From Methylobacterium sp. PvR107 (GTDB lineage Bacteria > Pseudomonadota > Alphaproteobacteria > Rhizobiales > Beijerinckiaceae), in contig NZ_JAFIBW010000001.1 in NCBI RefSeq assembly GCF_017833295.1, forward strand, positions 5,952,001 to 6,016,000: a DNA stretch of 64,000 nt, read 5' to 3'. Below the pieces are notes generated by a model. The model was not told the origin of the DNA, did no database searches, and saw only the letters and a program-made list of their open reading frames with translations. Position numbers and translations under genes: made by a program. Position 1 is the first letter of the stretch; each line of letters begins with the position of its first letter. This document shows positions 10,060-19,118 of this stretch, one piece after another.

Positions 10060-10923
10060 AGGCGGCGAAAGCATGTCCGTGAACGCGAGCTGTTCCAGGA
10101 TCCCTACGCTGTGCTGGCCAATCTCGCGGCCGCGAGCGAGCCGGACAAGCCTCAGAGCGCCACGATCGGTGATGTCGGCGAAGCGGGACGCCGGGGCGGC
10201 GAGGTTCCGCGTGACCCGTTCGATCCCCTCTACTGGCAGGTAACCGCCCTGGCACCCGCGCGGACAGAGCGTCCCTTGCCCGCCGGGATCGCCCCCCCGC
10301 CGACCCTGGCCAAGCCGGATGCGCGCGGCGCCGGGACCGTCGCGAGCCGGGAGGCAGAGTCCAAACCTGGGGAGGCCAAGCCTGAGGGCCGGGAGAGCGC
10401 CGTCAGGGCAGAGGACGCCGCCGCGAACGGGCAGCGCCCTGCGGGCCCCGATATGGCGGCGGCCCAAGCGGCGCTGAAAGCCGAGATCGCCAAGATCTTC
10501 CCGCCTACCGCTGCCGGCACGCCCGGCCCCCATGTCGAGGTGCAGGGCACGCCGGAAGGGCTCCTGATCAATGTGACGGACGACCTGAACTTCAGCATGT
10601 TCGCGGTGGGCTCGGCCGAGCCCAGACCCGAGATGGTGCGGGCCATGGAGCGACTCGCCAAGGCGCTCGCTGCGCGGCCGGGGCGGATCGTCGTCCGTGG
10701 CCATACCGACAACCGTCCGTTCCGCTCCGAGGTCTACGACAATTGGCGGCTCTCGACGGCGCGCGCCCATATGGCAGCCTACATGCTCACCCGGGCCGGG
10801 ATCGATCAGGCGCGGATCTGGCGCGTCGAGGGAGCGGCCGATCGGACGCCGCGCAACGCCGCGGATCCGAAAGCGCCCGAGAACCGGCGGATCGAGATCC
10901 TCCTGCAGGGGTCTCCGGGATGA
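10060..10923 (+). pseudogene. motB: motB, 5'-truncated flagellar motor protein
   Basis: The reading frame ending at 10923 carries the C-terminal OmpA-like peptidoglycan-binding domain of MotB (VVRGHTDNRPF, NWRLSTARAHMAAYML, PENRRIEILL) and the rhizobial-type linker motifs ELFQDPYAVLA at about 10087 and RDPFDPLYWQ. Upstream of about 10060 the frame stays open but has no resemblance to MotB: the proton-channel membrane helix with its essential aspartate and the plug are absent. A stator subunit without that helix cannot conduct protons. A GTG at 10111 could start a soluble 270-residue domain. The stop overlaps the motC ATG. I call it a remnant left by a deletion or rearrangement at the KpsE junction; an intact motB may exist elsewhere. 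Confidence 0.75.
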
Positions 10924-12218
10924 GAGTGACCAGGATCGGGCGAGGCCTGCCGGCCGTTCTCGGCCTGCTCGCCACATTGATCGCTAATCCGGTCGCCGCG
11001 GAACCGGCCCCCGCGTCGGTTGCGGCTGCGCGGCCGGGAGAGCCCGCGCCGTCACGCCCCGTGCCGGCCGCGCCCCCTGTTCCCGAGCCGTCGGCGCGGA
11101 AGAGTTCTCCCGTGGAGTGGGTGCGGACGCTGCAATTGCTGCAGGATCGCGTGGCGGCCGGATCGCTGGCCGCTCACGAGAGCCAGCCCGTGCTGATCGC
11201 CCGGATCAACGCGGATCTCCTGAACGCGCCGCCCGAGGTCTGGGCCGACCGGCACAATCTCCGGTCCGCGATCACGTTCGCTCTCAGCGGCGGCGGCCCG
11301 GCCATCCTGCGGAACCTCACCGCTCGGGACGGAATCGGCGAGCCCGAATCGACGCTCGCGCGCGGCGCGCTCGCCTATATCGAGGGCCGGGAGGCCGAAG
11401 CGAATCGCCTGCTCAGGGATGTCGCCACGGCGGATCTGCCGCCGACGCTGGCGGCGGCGGTCGGGCTCACACAGGCGTCGCTCACGGTGACCGAGAACCC
11501 GATCCGGGCCATCACCCTGCTCGACGATGTCCGCTTGCTGCTGCCGGGGACCCTGGCGGAGGAAGGCGCCCTGCGCCGCGAGATCTTCGCCCTCGGGCAG
11601 CTCGGCAACCTGAAGAAGTTCGAGGCGTTGGCGATCCAATACCTGCGACGCTTCCCGCACTCGATCTATGCGGGCAATTTTCGGCAACGTCTCGCCTATC
11701 AATTGACCCAGTTCGATGTCGGACGGGATGAGGAGCGCTTCGCGGTCCTCAACAGGATCTTGAGCGAGCTCGGTCCGGAAAGCCGGCGGATCCTCTACCT
11801 GCTGATTGCCCGGACGGCGATCCAAGAGGGTAAGACGGCTTCGGCTCTACTGGCTGCCGACAAGGCCCTGGCGCTCTGCGCGCCCGGAAGCCCGGGGGCG
11901 ATGCAGGGCCGGCTCTATCGGGCCGCCGCCGAGATCGTGGATCTCACGACGTTTCAATCCGGGCTCCAGGCGCTGAGGACCCTCGACAGGTCCAAGCTGA
12001 CGGCCAGCGACATCGGGCTCCTCGATACGGCCCTGTCGATGGCCGAGGAGATCGGACGCGGGCTGACCGGCCGGCCCGGTCTGCCGGAGGCCGACATCGC
12101 CACCACGAAGCCGGCGCAGGCCGTCTCGAACTCTGCTGGCGAGCCCGCGAGCCTGATCCCGAAAGCGCAAGCCACGATCGACCGGATCGATCTGCTCCTC
12201 AGTAAGGCAAGCCCGTGA
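10920..12218 (+). CDS. motC: MotC, periplasmic flagellar motility protein
   Basis: 432 residues. The ATG at 10920 overlaps the motB stop (ATGA). A cleavable signal peptide (hydrophobic core about 10-22, cut near VAAEPAP) is followed by a proline-rich linker and then a helical body with EWVRTLQLLQDRVAAGS and RFPHSIYAGNFRQRL. In Sinorhizobium, MotC is a periplasmic protein that helps MotB fold and position at the stator, and its gene lies between motB and motD exactly as here. The gene itself is intact although its partner motB is truncated. Transcription would normally come from the motB side; with that 5' end gone the promoter is uncertain. Confidence 0.87.
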   Translation: MRVTRIGRGLPAVLGLLATLIANPVAAEPAPASVAAARPGEPAPSRPVPAAPPVPEPSARKSSPVEWVRTLQLLQDRVAAGSLAAHESQPVLIARINADLLNAPPEVWADRHNLRSAITFALSGGGPAILRNLTARDGIGEPESTLARGALAYIEGREAEANRLLRDVATADLPPTLAAAVGLTQASLTVTENPIRAITLLDDVRLLLPGTLAEEGALRREIFALGQLGNLKKFEALAIQYLRRFPHSIYAGNFRQRLAYQLTQFDVGRDEERFAVLNRILSELGPESRRILYLLIARTAIQEGKTASALLAADKALALCAPGSPGAMQGRLYRAAAEIVDLTTFQSGLQALRTLDRSKLTASDIGLLDTALSMAEEIGRGLTGRPGLPEADIATTKPAQAVSNSAGEPASLIPKAQATIDRIDLLLSKASP

Positions 12219-13756
12219 CCTCGATCACCGCGACGGCTCAGAAGCCCAGTCCCAAACCCGATCGGGAGGTCGCATCGTCCCAAGCGGAGGGCGACCTCCA
12301 GAAGCCGCCGGCCTCGGAGCCGACGAGCCGCTTCGGAGCCATGATGCGTGCGGTCTCGAAAGTGGCTGCCACGCCTCGGTCCGAGACCGACGCGCCTGAG
12401 GCGGACGAGCCGGGTGGCGCGGTCGGCGAGGGGGAGGGGGCGGACGCCGCTTCAGAGGCGGTCTTTCCGTTTCCGCCTGGTCCAACCGATGCCACTGCGC
12501 TTCTCGCCAATATCCTGAGCGCAGCCCTCGCGACGGCCTCGCCGGCATCCGACACGGCAGACGGGACGCGCGCTCCGGTACCGCCCTCCGACACAGCGCG
12601 TTCCGGGGCACAGGGCGTCCCGATGGCGACCGGTACCGGCGCAACAGCCTTGCCCGAAGGTTCCGGATCCGCTCCGGACGTCAGGGTTGGGGTGAGCAGA
12701 ACGGAGGCCGCGGGCGTAGCCCTGTCCGCCGAATCCGGTCTGGGCAGCCGGCCGAAAGTCACGGTGCTGGACCGTGCGGTTCACTTCAAGCCGGTCCGAA
12801 CCGCCCTGGCGCAACGTCTTCCAACGCTTCCGGCCTCCCCAGCGCCGGCCCTTTCGGGCACCGCCGATGCCGCGACTCAATCCGACGCGACAGGGGTACC
12901 GGAGCCGATCGCCCTTCGGCTTCAGCCGGCCCCGGTCGGAGGAGCGGACGGCGTGGCCGACAAGCCGCAGCCGGGTCTGGTTGGCTTGCCAGTCCAACAC
13001 GTCGAAGCGGCGGCGAACGTCGTGCCCCGTCTCCAAACCAAGCCGGCGACCCGCGCCACCGATGGGGCGGCTCGTACCGCTGCCACGGGGCTCGACAAGG
13101 ACGACATCGCAGCTCGCGAGGACAGCCCGGCGCTCTTCGGGATCGCCAAGACGATCCTTGAAGCCACCGAGCGGCGCATGCAGGACAACAATCCCGCTCC
13201 GGGGGCGCAGGACCGATCTGGAACCGGCCCGTGCCTGCCCGCCGCGTCGCTGCCGACGATCGCGGCGGCGATCAAGGACGAGATCGACCGTGCGGGCTCG
13301 ATCGGGTCGGAGACACGCGTCGCCGGCGACCCCGCCGTCAAGGCGACACCGGACGGGCCGCTGCGGACGCTCAGGATCCAGCTCAGGCCGGAGGAACTCG
13401 GGACCGTCACGGTGGAGCTGCGGCTCGCGAACGGTCAGCTCGAGACGCATCTGCGTGCCTCGCGGCCCGAGACGGCGGCGCTGCTGCACCGGGACTCGGC
13501 CATGCTGACCGACCTGCTCAAGCAGGCTCATTATCAACCGTCGGTCACCGTCAGTCAGAGCCGCCCGGCCGATGGGGGGACCTGGGCCGGAGGCGCGCCG
13601 TCACAGGGCCAAGCCTCCTTCGCCGACGGCGGTGCCCGACCCGGCCAAGGAGGGGATAGGCAGCGGCAGGCGGAGCAGCCCCTGCCCGCCGACAGACGGG
13701 AAGGAGAGCGGACGGATGAAACGGTACGTCCTCGCGACGGCGGCGTTTATCTGTAG
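12215..13756 (+). CDS. fliK: FliK/MotD flagellar hook-length control protein
   Basis: 513 residues, starting at a GTG that overlaps the motC stop. The first ~370 residues are low-complexity, rich in Ala, Pro, Thr and Asp, as in secreted FliK rulers. The C-terminal part holds the hook-control domain: LRTLRIQLRPEELGTVTVEL, then LETHLRAS and LLHRDSAMLTDLLKQ. FliK is exported through the flagellar type III apparatus and switches the export specificity when the hook is complete. Called motD in rhizobia. The last 41 bp overlap the start of the downstream transglycosylase gene in another frame. The reading frame is undamaged, in contrast to motB. Confidence 0.87.
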   Translation: MTSITATAQKPSPKPDREVASSQAEGDLQKPPASEPTSRFGAMMRAVSKVAATPRSETDAPEADEPGGAVGEGEGADAASEAVFPFPPGPTDATALLANILSAALATASPASDTADGTRAPVPPSDTARSGAQGVPMATGTGATALPEGSGSAPDVRVGVSRTEAAGVALSAESGLGSRPKVTVLDRAVHFKPVRTALAQRLPTLPASPAPALSGTADAATQSDATGVPEPIALRLQPAPVGGADGVADKPQPGLVGLPVQHVEAAANVVPRLQTKPATRATDGAARTAATGLDKDDIAAREDSPALFGIAKTILEATERRMQDNNPAPGAQDRSGTGPCLPAASLPTIAAAIKDEIDRAGSIGSETRVAGDPAVKATPDGPLRTLRIQLRPEELGTVTVELRLANGQLETHLRASRPETAALLHRDSAMLTDLLKQAHYQPSVTVSQSRPADGGTWAGGAPSQGQASFADGGARPGQGGDRQRQAEQPLPADRREGERTDETVRPRDGGVYL

Positions 13757-14261
13757 CGCAGTCCCGGCGGCGGCGAATGTCTGCGAGGCCGAGATGGGTC
13801 GCGCCTCCGTGCAGTACGGCGTTCCACTCGGCGTGCTCTACGCTGTCGGCCTGACGGAAACAGGCAAGCGCGGTTCGCTCCAGCCCTACGCCATGAATAT
13901 CGAAGGAGCCGCCTACTTCGCGACCGGGCCGAAGGACGTGATCGCCCACTTCACCGAGGCCCGCCGCAGGGGCGTGCGCCTGATCGACCTCGGCTGCATG
14001 CAGATCAACCACCACTACCATGGCGCAAAGTTCGGATCGATCGAGGCCATGATCGATCCGCGCGCGAATGTCGATTACGCCACGCAATTCCTCCGCGAGC
14101 TGAAGAAGCGGGAGGGCAGCTGGACGTTGGCGGTGGCGCGCTACCATGCCGGCTCGCACAACAACGCCGCCCAGAAGGTCTACATCTGCCGGGTGATGAC
14201 CAACATGGTTGCCACGGGTTTCGGCCGGTGGACCCCAGCCGCCGCGCAGTTCTGCCGGTAA
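13716..14261 (+). CDS. Flagellum-associated lytic transglycosylase
   Basis: 181 residues from the ATG at 13716, preceded by AAGGAG at good spacing, inside the 3' end of fliK. A signal peptide (core at about 4-18, cut after AAA) leads into an SLT-like domain: YGVPLGVLYAVGLTETG carries the catalytic Glu, then IDLGCMQINHHYHG and YATQFLRELKKREGSW, VARYHAGS. Such enzymes cut peptidoglycan in the periplasm, locally opening the wall for the flagellar rod; the same gene follows motD in Sinorhizobium. The frame is open further upstream to 13572 but without a signal peptide at that start, so the internal ATG is preferred. Confidence 0.88.
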   Translation: MKRYVLATAAFICSAVPAAANVCEAEMGRASVQYGVPLGVLYAVGLTETGKRGSLQPYAMNIEGAAYFATGPKDVIAHFTEARRRGVRLIDLGCMQINHHYHGAKFGSIEAMIDPRANVDYATQFLRELKKREGSWTLAVARYHAGSHNNAAQKVYICRVMTNMVATGFGRWTPAAAQFCR

Positions 14262-14653
14262 CGTTGCGCGTCGGGGGCGGCGGCCGTGATCCCCGGGCGA
14301 TGAAACCCCCGCCTCCGCAAGGGCGCAGGGTCGCAGAAGGTTGGCTTCGCAGACGATGTCGAACGTCGCCCGATAGCATCCAAGAGAGTCCAGACTTCGC
14401 GACGGTGACACGCGTCGAAAGACACTGAGAACCGCTCCTGTTCGTCACCCCGTCAGAGCCGGGTGAAACGACAACACGCGCGGGCCGACACGGTTCGGCG
14501 GCACGGGAGCCGCTGCGGCAGACGGGCTGCTCGGTCTCCGATGTGGCCCATGGGACTTGCGGACGACGCTCCATCGGCGCGGGCAGTTGCGGCTGTCTCA
14601 GCCCCCTCCCGTCCGCTGCCGTCCCGATCCTGATCCACGGCGACCCGAGACCG
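14262..14653 (+). other. Non-coding stretch, 392 bp
   Basis: Lies between the end of the flagellar genes and the 3' end of a convergent secreted-protein gene. Short open frames here have no ribosome sites or protein-like composition. I see no clear terminator with a T-run, no tRNA and no repeat. Confidence 0.5.
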
Positions 14654-15076
14654 TCATAACCCGCGGCACGTGCCGTAGCTGACCTTGACCTCGTTGCGAT
14701 CCTCGGGATTCAGCTGAGCCTCGACGAAATTCAATTTGTTGAGATCAATCAGCAAGAAGTAGACACCGTTCTGGCACTTGATTGCATTGCGCGGCGTGCG
14801 CTCATTCAACCGCGGGGATGCGGGTTGGCACTCGTAATAATCGGAGCGGCCAGCGGAGATCACGGTCAGCAGCCCGCCACTGGAGACGAGGGAAAACGTT
14901 CGGGGCTTGCGCGGCGCCTTCGCGCCCTCCGCGACGACCGCCACATCCAGACCGACCGACACGTCCTCCGTACAGGTCAACGGGCGGCGCAACTGAGAGG
15001 CCGCCGGCGCGATGCTCAGCAGGAGGAGCGCGCCAGCGAGCGCTACCCGTTTGGCGATCATCGGTGGGGCGCCCAT
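14654..15076 (-). CDS. Secreted hypothetical protein
   Basis: 140 residues. After MGAPPM there is a classical signal peptide (IAKRVALAGALLLLSIAPAAS), so either the ATG at 15076 or the one at 15061 could be the true start; neither has a strong ribosome site. The mature part is about 115 residues with four cysteines (LTCTED, YYECQP, IKCQNG, GTCRGL), which suggests two disulphides in the periplasm. I do not recognise the family. It stands alone, convergent to the flagellar cluster, with 280 bp to the next gene upstream. The codon use and signal peptide make it a believable gene. Confidence 0.7.
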   Translation of the reverse strand: MGAPPMIAKRVALAGALLLLSIAPAASQLRRPLTCTEDVSVGLDVAVVAEGAKAPRKPRTFSLVSSGGLLTVISAGRSDYYECQPASPRLNERTPRNAIKCQNGVYFLLIDLNKLNFVEAQLNPEDRNEVKVSYGTCRGL

Positions 15077-15355
15077 GATTCGTGGGTAGTTTCTACCGGC
15101 AAGCTAGGCCGCTGTACGCGGGTGTAAATGCCGCAGGCCCGAGTAGAAGTGTCGATCAACAGATATGGCACTGCATTCGATGGCTTTGCGTCGGTGACGT
15201 CCGATCGAACGAGGCGCCGGAGCGGCATTCGGCCCTAAACTGCTACGGCCGGCCGCCGGTCACGGATCTGATTGCCCCTCGGCGGCGGTAGCCATCGCGA
15301 GCCGGGCGTCTCCGTGACCCGGCGACGGCCCAGGTGCCGGACCGCTTCCAAGCCG

Positions 15356-15556
15356 TCAGTCATCGGCCGAGTCATCGGACGTTTCCGGATTGTCATTGGC
15401 GGCGCCCGCCTCGCGTTTCGCGGCAATCTCCAGGCCGATCTCCAGCAGAAGCAAGCGCGAAAGGAGCTGCATCATCGGCGTGCCGTGCAACGACATCAGC
15501 CGATGTGCTCGGATCGCCGCGCGCGCCATGCGGTCGAAACCATCCTCGTTGGACAT
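15356..15556 (-). CDS. Small conserved-looking hypothetical protein
   Basis: 66 residues from the ATG at 15556: a helical, amphipathic protein (FDRMARAAIRAHRLMSLHG, then MMQLLSRLLLLEIGLEIAAKR) ending in an acidic tail (NPETSDDSADD). The same frame is open far upstream, but that part shadows the noncoding strand of the next gene. The alternation of charged and leucine-rich segments looks selected rather than random. No family is recognised with certainty. It may be a small cytoplasmic or membrane-associated regulator; no function can be given. It is followed by more than 200 bp without a gene. Confidence 0.55.
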   Translation of the reverse strand: MSNEDGFDRMARAAIRAHRLMSLHGTPMMQLLSRLLLLEIGLEIAAKREAGAANDNPETSDDSADD

Positions 15557-15788
15557 GGCGGCGGGGTCGCTCAGTTGAATGCGAGCATACAACCTCAAGG
15601 CTAGGCCTGAGTTCGGTCTCGGCCTTCGAAAGTGCGCTGCCACGCGCATCGATCCGGGCCGCCATTGCTGGCGACGCTCTTGTACAACCACAAGCCCCGA
15701 TGCGCCCCGGCCGGACGTCCCGGAGACGCCGGGCCGGTGAGACGACGTCGATCCGCGCGCACGCGGTCTCGTTGCCCCGCGCTCGGCT

Positions 15789-16373
15789 CTACGGTGCGGG
15801 CGCTCCCGACGCGGCCGCATAGGTCGAGACGGAGGCCGGCAACTGCGCCGTCCCGTGCTGGGCCGAACGCGGGTTGCGCTTCTCGTAGAAGGCGTTGCCG
15901 CCAGCGACAGCCACGTAATGCATGTTGTTGTAGGGAAAGTGCCGGCCCGCGGTGTGGAAGTACATCGCCTTCCCGACCTTCGGGTGCCGCTCGCCAGCCA
16001 GGACGGCGTCGGCCGCATCGGCGACCTTCTGGAGGTCCTTGTCCTGCATCGGCTTGGTCAGGACACCCGGGGCGAACTGTCCCGGCTGGCCGACCACGGC
16101 GCAGATGCCGCCCGGGAAGATCGCGTTCTCCAGCCGGTTCATGACGACGGTGCCGACGGCGATCAGCCCATCCCCGTCGCTGCGGTTCGACTCGAAATAC
16201 ATGGCCCGGCCGAGACAATCGCGCTCGGCATCGCTGACGACCATCGGCGGCTTGTGGCCCGGAATCGACCCTGTCGTGAGCACCGGCGTGCCAGTATTGC
16301 AGGCACCCAGGGCGCAGGTCATCGCGATGACACCCAGGACAGGAGCAATCTTCGTCCTCTCGCTACCCTGCAT
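15789..16373 (-). CDS. SleB-type cell wall hydrolase, lipoprotein
   Basis: About 194 residues. The ATG at 16373 has GGAG nine bases upstream; a second ATG at 16388 sits too close to its own AAGGAG. The signal sequence ends in LGAC, a lipobox, so the protein is probably lipidated. The domain has the Hydrolase_2/SleB pattern: CLGRAMYFESNRSDGDGLIAVG with the catalytic Glu, VVMNRLEN, FPGGICAVV and YFHTAGRHFPYNNMHY. These enzymes cleave peptidoglycan glycan strands or act as amidase-like remodelling factors in the envelope of non-sporulating proteobacteria. Divergent from the riboswitch-controlled receptor downstream. Confidence 0.88.
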   Translation of the reverse strand: MQGSERTKIAPVLGVIAMTCALGACNTGTPVLTTGSIPGHKPPMVVSDAERDCLGRAMYFESNRSDGDGLIAVGTVVMNRLENAIFPGGICAVVGQPGQFAPGVLTKPMQDKDLQKVADAADAVLAGERHPKVGKAMYFHTAGRHFPYNNMHYVAVAGGNAFYEKRNPRSAQHGTAQLPASVSTYAAASGAPAP

Positions 16374-16639
16374 GCATCTGCGCTCCATGCTCCTTCAGCC
16401 TCGATCCGCCATGCGGCGGCCGCGCTGCTCGGGCCGGCGCCCCTCACCGACCTAGTTTCGGTCAAGCTTGACCGCACGTTCGCGGCGATGATGTGGCGAC
16501 GGAGGACCTGCATGGCTCAGGCCCCCGGCTCGGTCCGGCGGTCGAGGCGCGGGCACAGCACTGTCGTGCGCAGGCCACAGCGCTCGTGAACCGGGCCCGG
16601 CTCGTTGACCTGCTCCGGGCAGCCGACCGATGGTGGCCG

Positions 16640-16812
16640 CGACGGTTCCCTTCGGGGATCAAAAGGGAACGCGGTGCGGGTTCGACCCAAAACCGCGGCT
16701 GCCCCCGCAACTGTGAGCGGTGAGCCTTCGCGTCACCACGTCACTGGGTGGACGCGCCCGGGAAGACGACGCGAGGGCGGCGACCCGCGAGCCAGGAGAC
16801 CTGCCGTCTGCC
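16640..16812 (+). promoter_or_regulatory. Cobalamin (B12) riboswitch
   Basis: Direct matches to the conserved core of the cobalamin riboswitch are seen in order: GGTTCCC near 16644, AAAAGGGAACGCGGTG at about 16660-16676, GCTGCCCCCGCAACTGTGAG at about 16698-16717, a CACTGGG element near 16742, a GGGAAGACG segment near 16759, and the B12 box GAGCCAGGAGACCTGCC at 16789-16805. It lies about 110 bp before the TonB-dependent receptor at 16926 on the same strand. Cobalamin binding would be expected to lower expression of the receptor. Confidence 0.95.
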
Positions 16813-16925
16813 GTGGTCACACGCGAAGTCCGCCGGGCGGGGTGTCCCGGGGATGCCGGAGGCGGTCGCGGAAGCGGCCGGCACGGCCTCGTTCGCGGTG
16901 ACGTGCCACTGCCGCCCGAGGTCCC

Positions 16926-19064
16926 GTGTCCCGTCCGTCCGCGCTTTCAGCCCTCGCTGCCTTCGCAGCGCTGACCTCCGCGACATCAGCCCAGGACCGG
17001 CCCGGCCTCGTCTCCGGCGCCGAGACGCAGCTCGAAGAAATCTCCGTGACCGCCGAGCCGACGGCCGCCACACGGCTCGGATTGTCGGCGAGTGCCGGCT
17101 ATGTCGGCGGCACGACCGGGATCGGAGGCCCGCTGCTCCCCGTGGACTCGGCCAGCGCCGGCGTGATCACGGGCGCGCAGCTCAAAAGCCGGCCGGTGAC
17201 GCGCCCCGGCGAGGCGCTGGAGGCGGTGCCGGGGCTGATCGTCACCCAGCATAGCGGGGAGGGGAAGGCCAACCAGTACTTCCTGCGCGGCTTCAACCTC
17301 GACCACGGCACCGACATCGCCATCAGCGTCGACGGCATGCCGGTGAACATGCGCACCCACGCCCACGGGCAGGGCTACGCCGACCTCAACTTCCTGATCC
17401 CGGAGCTCGTCGGCGCCGTGGAGTTCCACAAGGGGCCGTACTTCGTGCGCGACGGCGACTTCGCCTCCGCGGGCTCGGTGCGGATCGACTACCTCGACAC
17501 GACCGCCAAGAACGTCGCCCTGACCTCGATCGGCTCGTTCGGCTACAAGCGGGCCCTGTCGATCACAACCGTGCCGCTCGGGGAGGGCAACCTCCTCCTG
17601 GCAGGCGAAGCCCAGGTCTACGATGGGCCCTGGGTGGTTCCGGACGCGCTGCGCAAAATCAACGGGGTGGCCCGCTACAGCCAGGGTACGGCGCTGGATG
17701 GGTTCTCGATCACCGGCATGGCCTACGCGGCCCGCTGGACCGCCACCAACCAGATCCCGGAGCGCGCCGTCGTCTCGGGCCAGCTCGGTCGATACGGGAC
17801 GATCAACCCCACGGATGGGGGCAACACGAGCCGCTTCTCGCTCTCGGGGCGATTTAGCGCGACCGACGAGACCGGCGTGACGCGGGCCTCGGCCTACCTG
17901 ATCCGCTATCAGATGAACCTGTTCAACGACTTCACCTACTTCCTCAACGATCCCGTCAGCGGCGACCAGTTCCACCAACTCGACCAGCGCATCCTCGGCG
18001 GCGGCGAGGTGCTGCACATCTTCCAGGGCGACCTGTTCGGCCGGCCGCTGGAGGTCGAAATCGGCGCGCAGACGCGAACGGATTCGATCCGGGTCGGCCT
18101 GTTCAACACCACCCTCCGGCAGTACCGCTCAGGCGTGCTCGACGACCGGGTGCTGGAATCGAGCGGCGCGCTGTACCTGGACACACGGGTGCGCTGGACC
18201 GAGTGGCTGCGCACGAGCGTGGGCGTGCGCGCCGACGGCTACTTCGCCGATATCCGCTCGGACACGCCGGCCAATTCGGGCAAGGCGACCGACGGGATCG
18301 TCAATCCGAAGCTCGGGCTCGTGCTCGGTCCGTGGTTCGACACCGAGCTCTACATGAATTACGGCGGCGGCTTCCACTCGAACGACGCGCGCGGCGTCAC
18401 CGCCACGGTGGATCCCGCGAGCCCCCTGTTCACCCTCACCCGCTCGCCGTTCCTGGTGCCGTCCACGGGCTACGAGGTGGGCCTGCGCAACCGCTCGCTC
18501 AGCGGGCTTGAGACGAGCCTCGCCCTGTTCCGGCTCGACTTCGCGTCCGAGAACATCTTCCAGGGCGATACCGGCACCACGGAGCCGAGCCGCCCGACCC
18601 GGCGCTTCGGGGTCGAGTGGACGAACCGCTACGCGGTGACGCCCTGGCTCGCGCTGGAGGGCGATCTGACGATCACCAACGCCCGGTTCTCCAGCTATGA
18701 CCCGGTGGGCAACCGGGTCCCGGAGGCCCCCACCACCATCGCGTCGGCCGGCGTGACGTTCGGCGAGCCGCTCGGCTGGTTCGGATCGTTGCGATTGCGC
18801 TATTTCGGGCCCCGGCCGCTGATCGAGGACAATGCGATCCGCTCGCGGGCGACCGCGCTCGTCAACGGCCGGATCGGCTACGCCTTCGACAACGGCCTCA
18901 GCGTCTCGCTGGATGTGCTGAACCTGACCAACAGCAAGTCCGACCAGATCACCTACGCGTATGTCGCGCGGCTGCCCGGCGAGCCGGCCGAGGGGCTGAT
19001 CGACCGGGTGTTCCACCCGGTGGAGCCCACGGCCGTGCGCCTGACCATCGCGGGCCGCTTCTGA
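16926..19064 (+). CDS. TonB-dependent outer-membrane receptor under B12 control
   Basis: 712 residues from the GTG at 16926 (GAGGT just upstream). A signal peptide ends near TSAQD; then a TonB-box-like segment and a plug domain (GEALEAVPGLIVTQHSGEG, NQYFLRGFNLDHGTDIAISV, DGMPVNMRTHAHGQGYADLN) and a C-terminal beta-barrel ending in the terminal phenylalanine of RLTIAGRF. Such receptors import bulky ligands across the outer membrane using TonB energy. The riboswitch upstream argues that the cargo is cobalamin, another corrinoid or cobalt, but it is not a close textbook BtuB and the ligand is inferred from regulation only. No btuFCD genes are adjacent. Confidence 0.9.
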   Translation: MSRPSALSALAAFAALTSATSAQDRPGLVSGAETQLEEISVTAEPTAATRLGLSASAGYVGGTTGIGGPLLPVDSASAGVITGAQLKSRPVTRPGEALEAVPGLIVTQHSGEGKANQYFLRGFNLDHGTDIAISVDGMPVNMRTHAHGQGYADLNFLIPELVGAVEFHKGPYFVRDGDFASAGSVRIDYLDTTAKNVALTSIGSFGYKRALSITTVPLGEGNLLLAGEAQVYDGPWVVPDALRKINGVARYSQGTALDGFSITGMAYAARWTATNQIPERAVVSGQLGRYGTINPTDGGNTSRFSLSGRFSATDETGVTRASAYLIRYQMNLFNDFTYFLNDPVSGDQFHQLDQRILGGGEVLHIFQGDLFGRPLEVEIGAQTRTDSIRVGLFNTTLRQYRSGVLDDRVLESSGALYLDTRVRWTEWLRTSVGVRADGYFADIRSDTPANSGKATDGIVNPKLGLVLGPWFDTELYMNYGGGFHSNDARGVTATVDPASPLFTLTRSPFLVPSTGYEVGLRNRSLSGLETSLALFRLDFASENIFQGDTGTTEPSRPTRRFGVEWTNRYAVTPWLALEGDLTITNARFSSYDPVGNRVPEAPTTIASAGVTFGEPLGWFGSLRLRYFGPRPLIEDNAIRSRATALVNGRIGYAFDNGLSVSLDVLNLTNSKSDQITYAYVARLPGEPAEGLIDRVFHPVEPTAVRLTIAGRF

Positions 19065-19118
19065 GGGCCTGTCTGGCCGCGAGGAGCCCGGTCGCACGGG
19101 CTCTGGCGGGGCGCGGCT

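Noticed and set aside
8839..10060. Plus-strand frame continuous with motB, as a full-length motB
   Set aside because: This part is antisense to the KpsE-like gene and has no MotB membrane helix; only the part after about 10,060 is MotB.
16670..16690. GGGTTCGACCC as the T-arm of a tRNA
   Set aside because: It is inside the cobalamin riboswitch, and no acceptor or anticodon stem flanks it.
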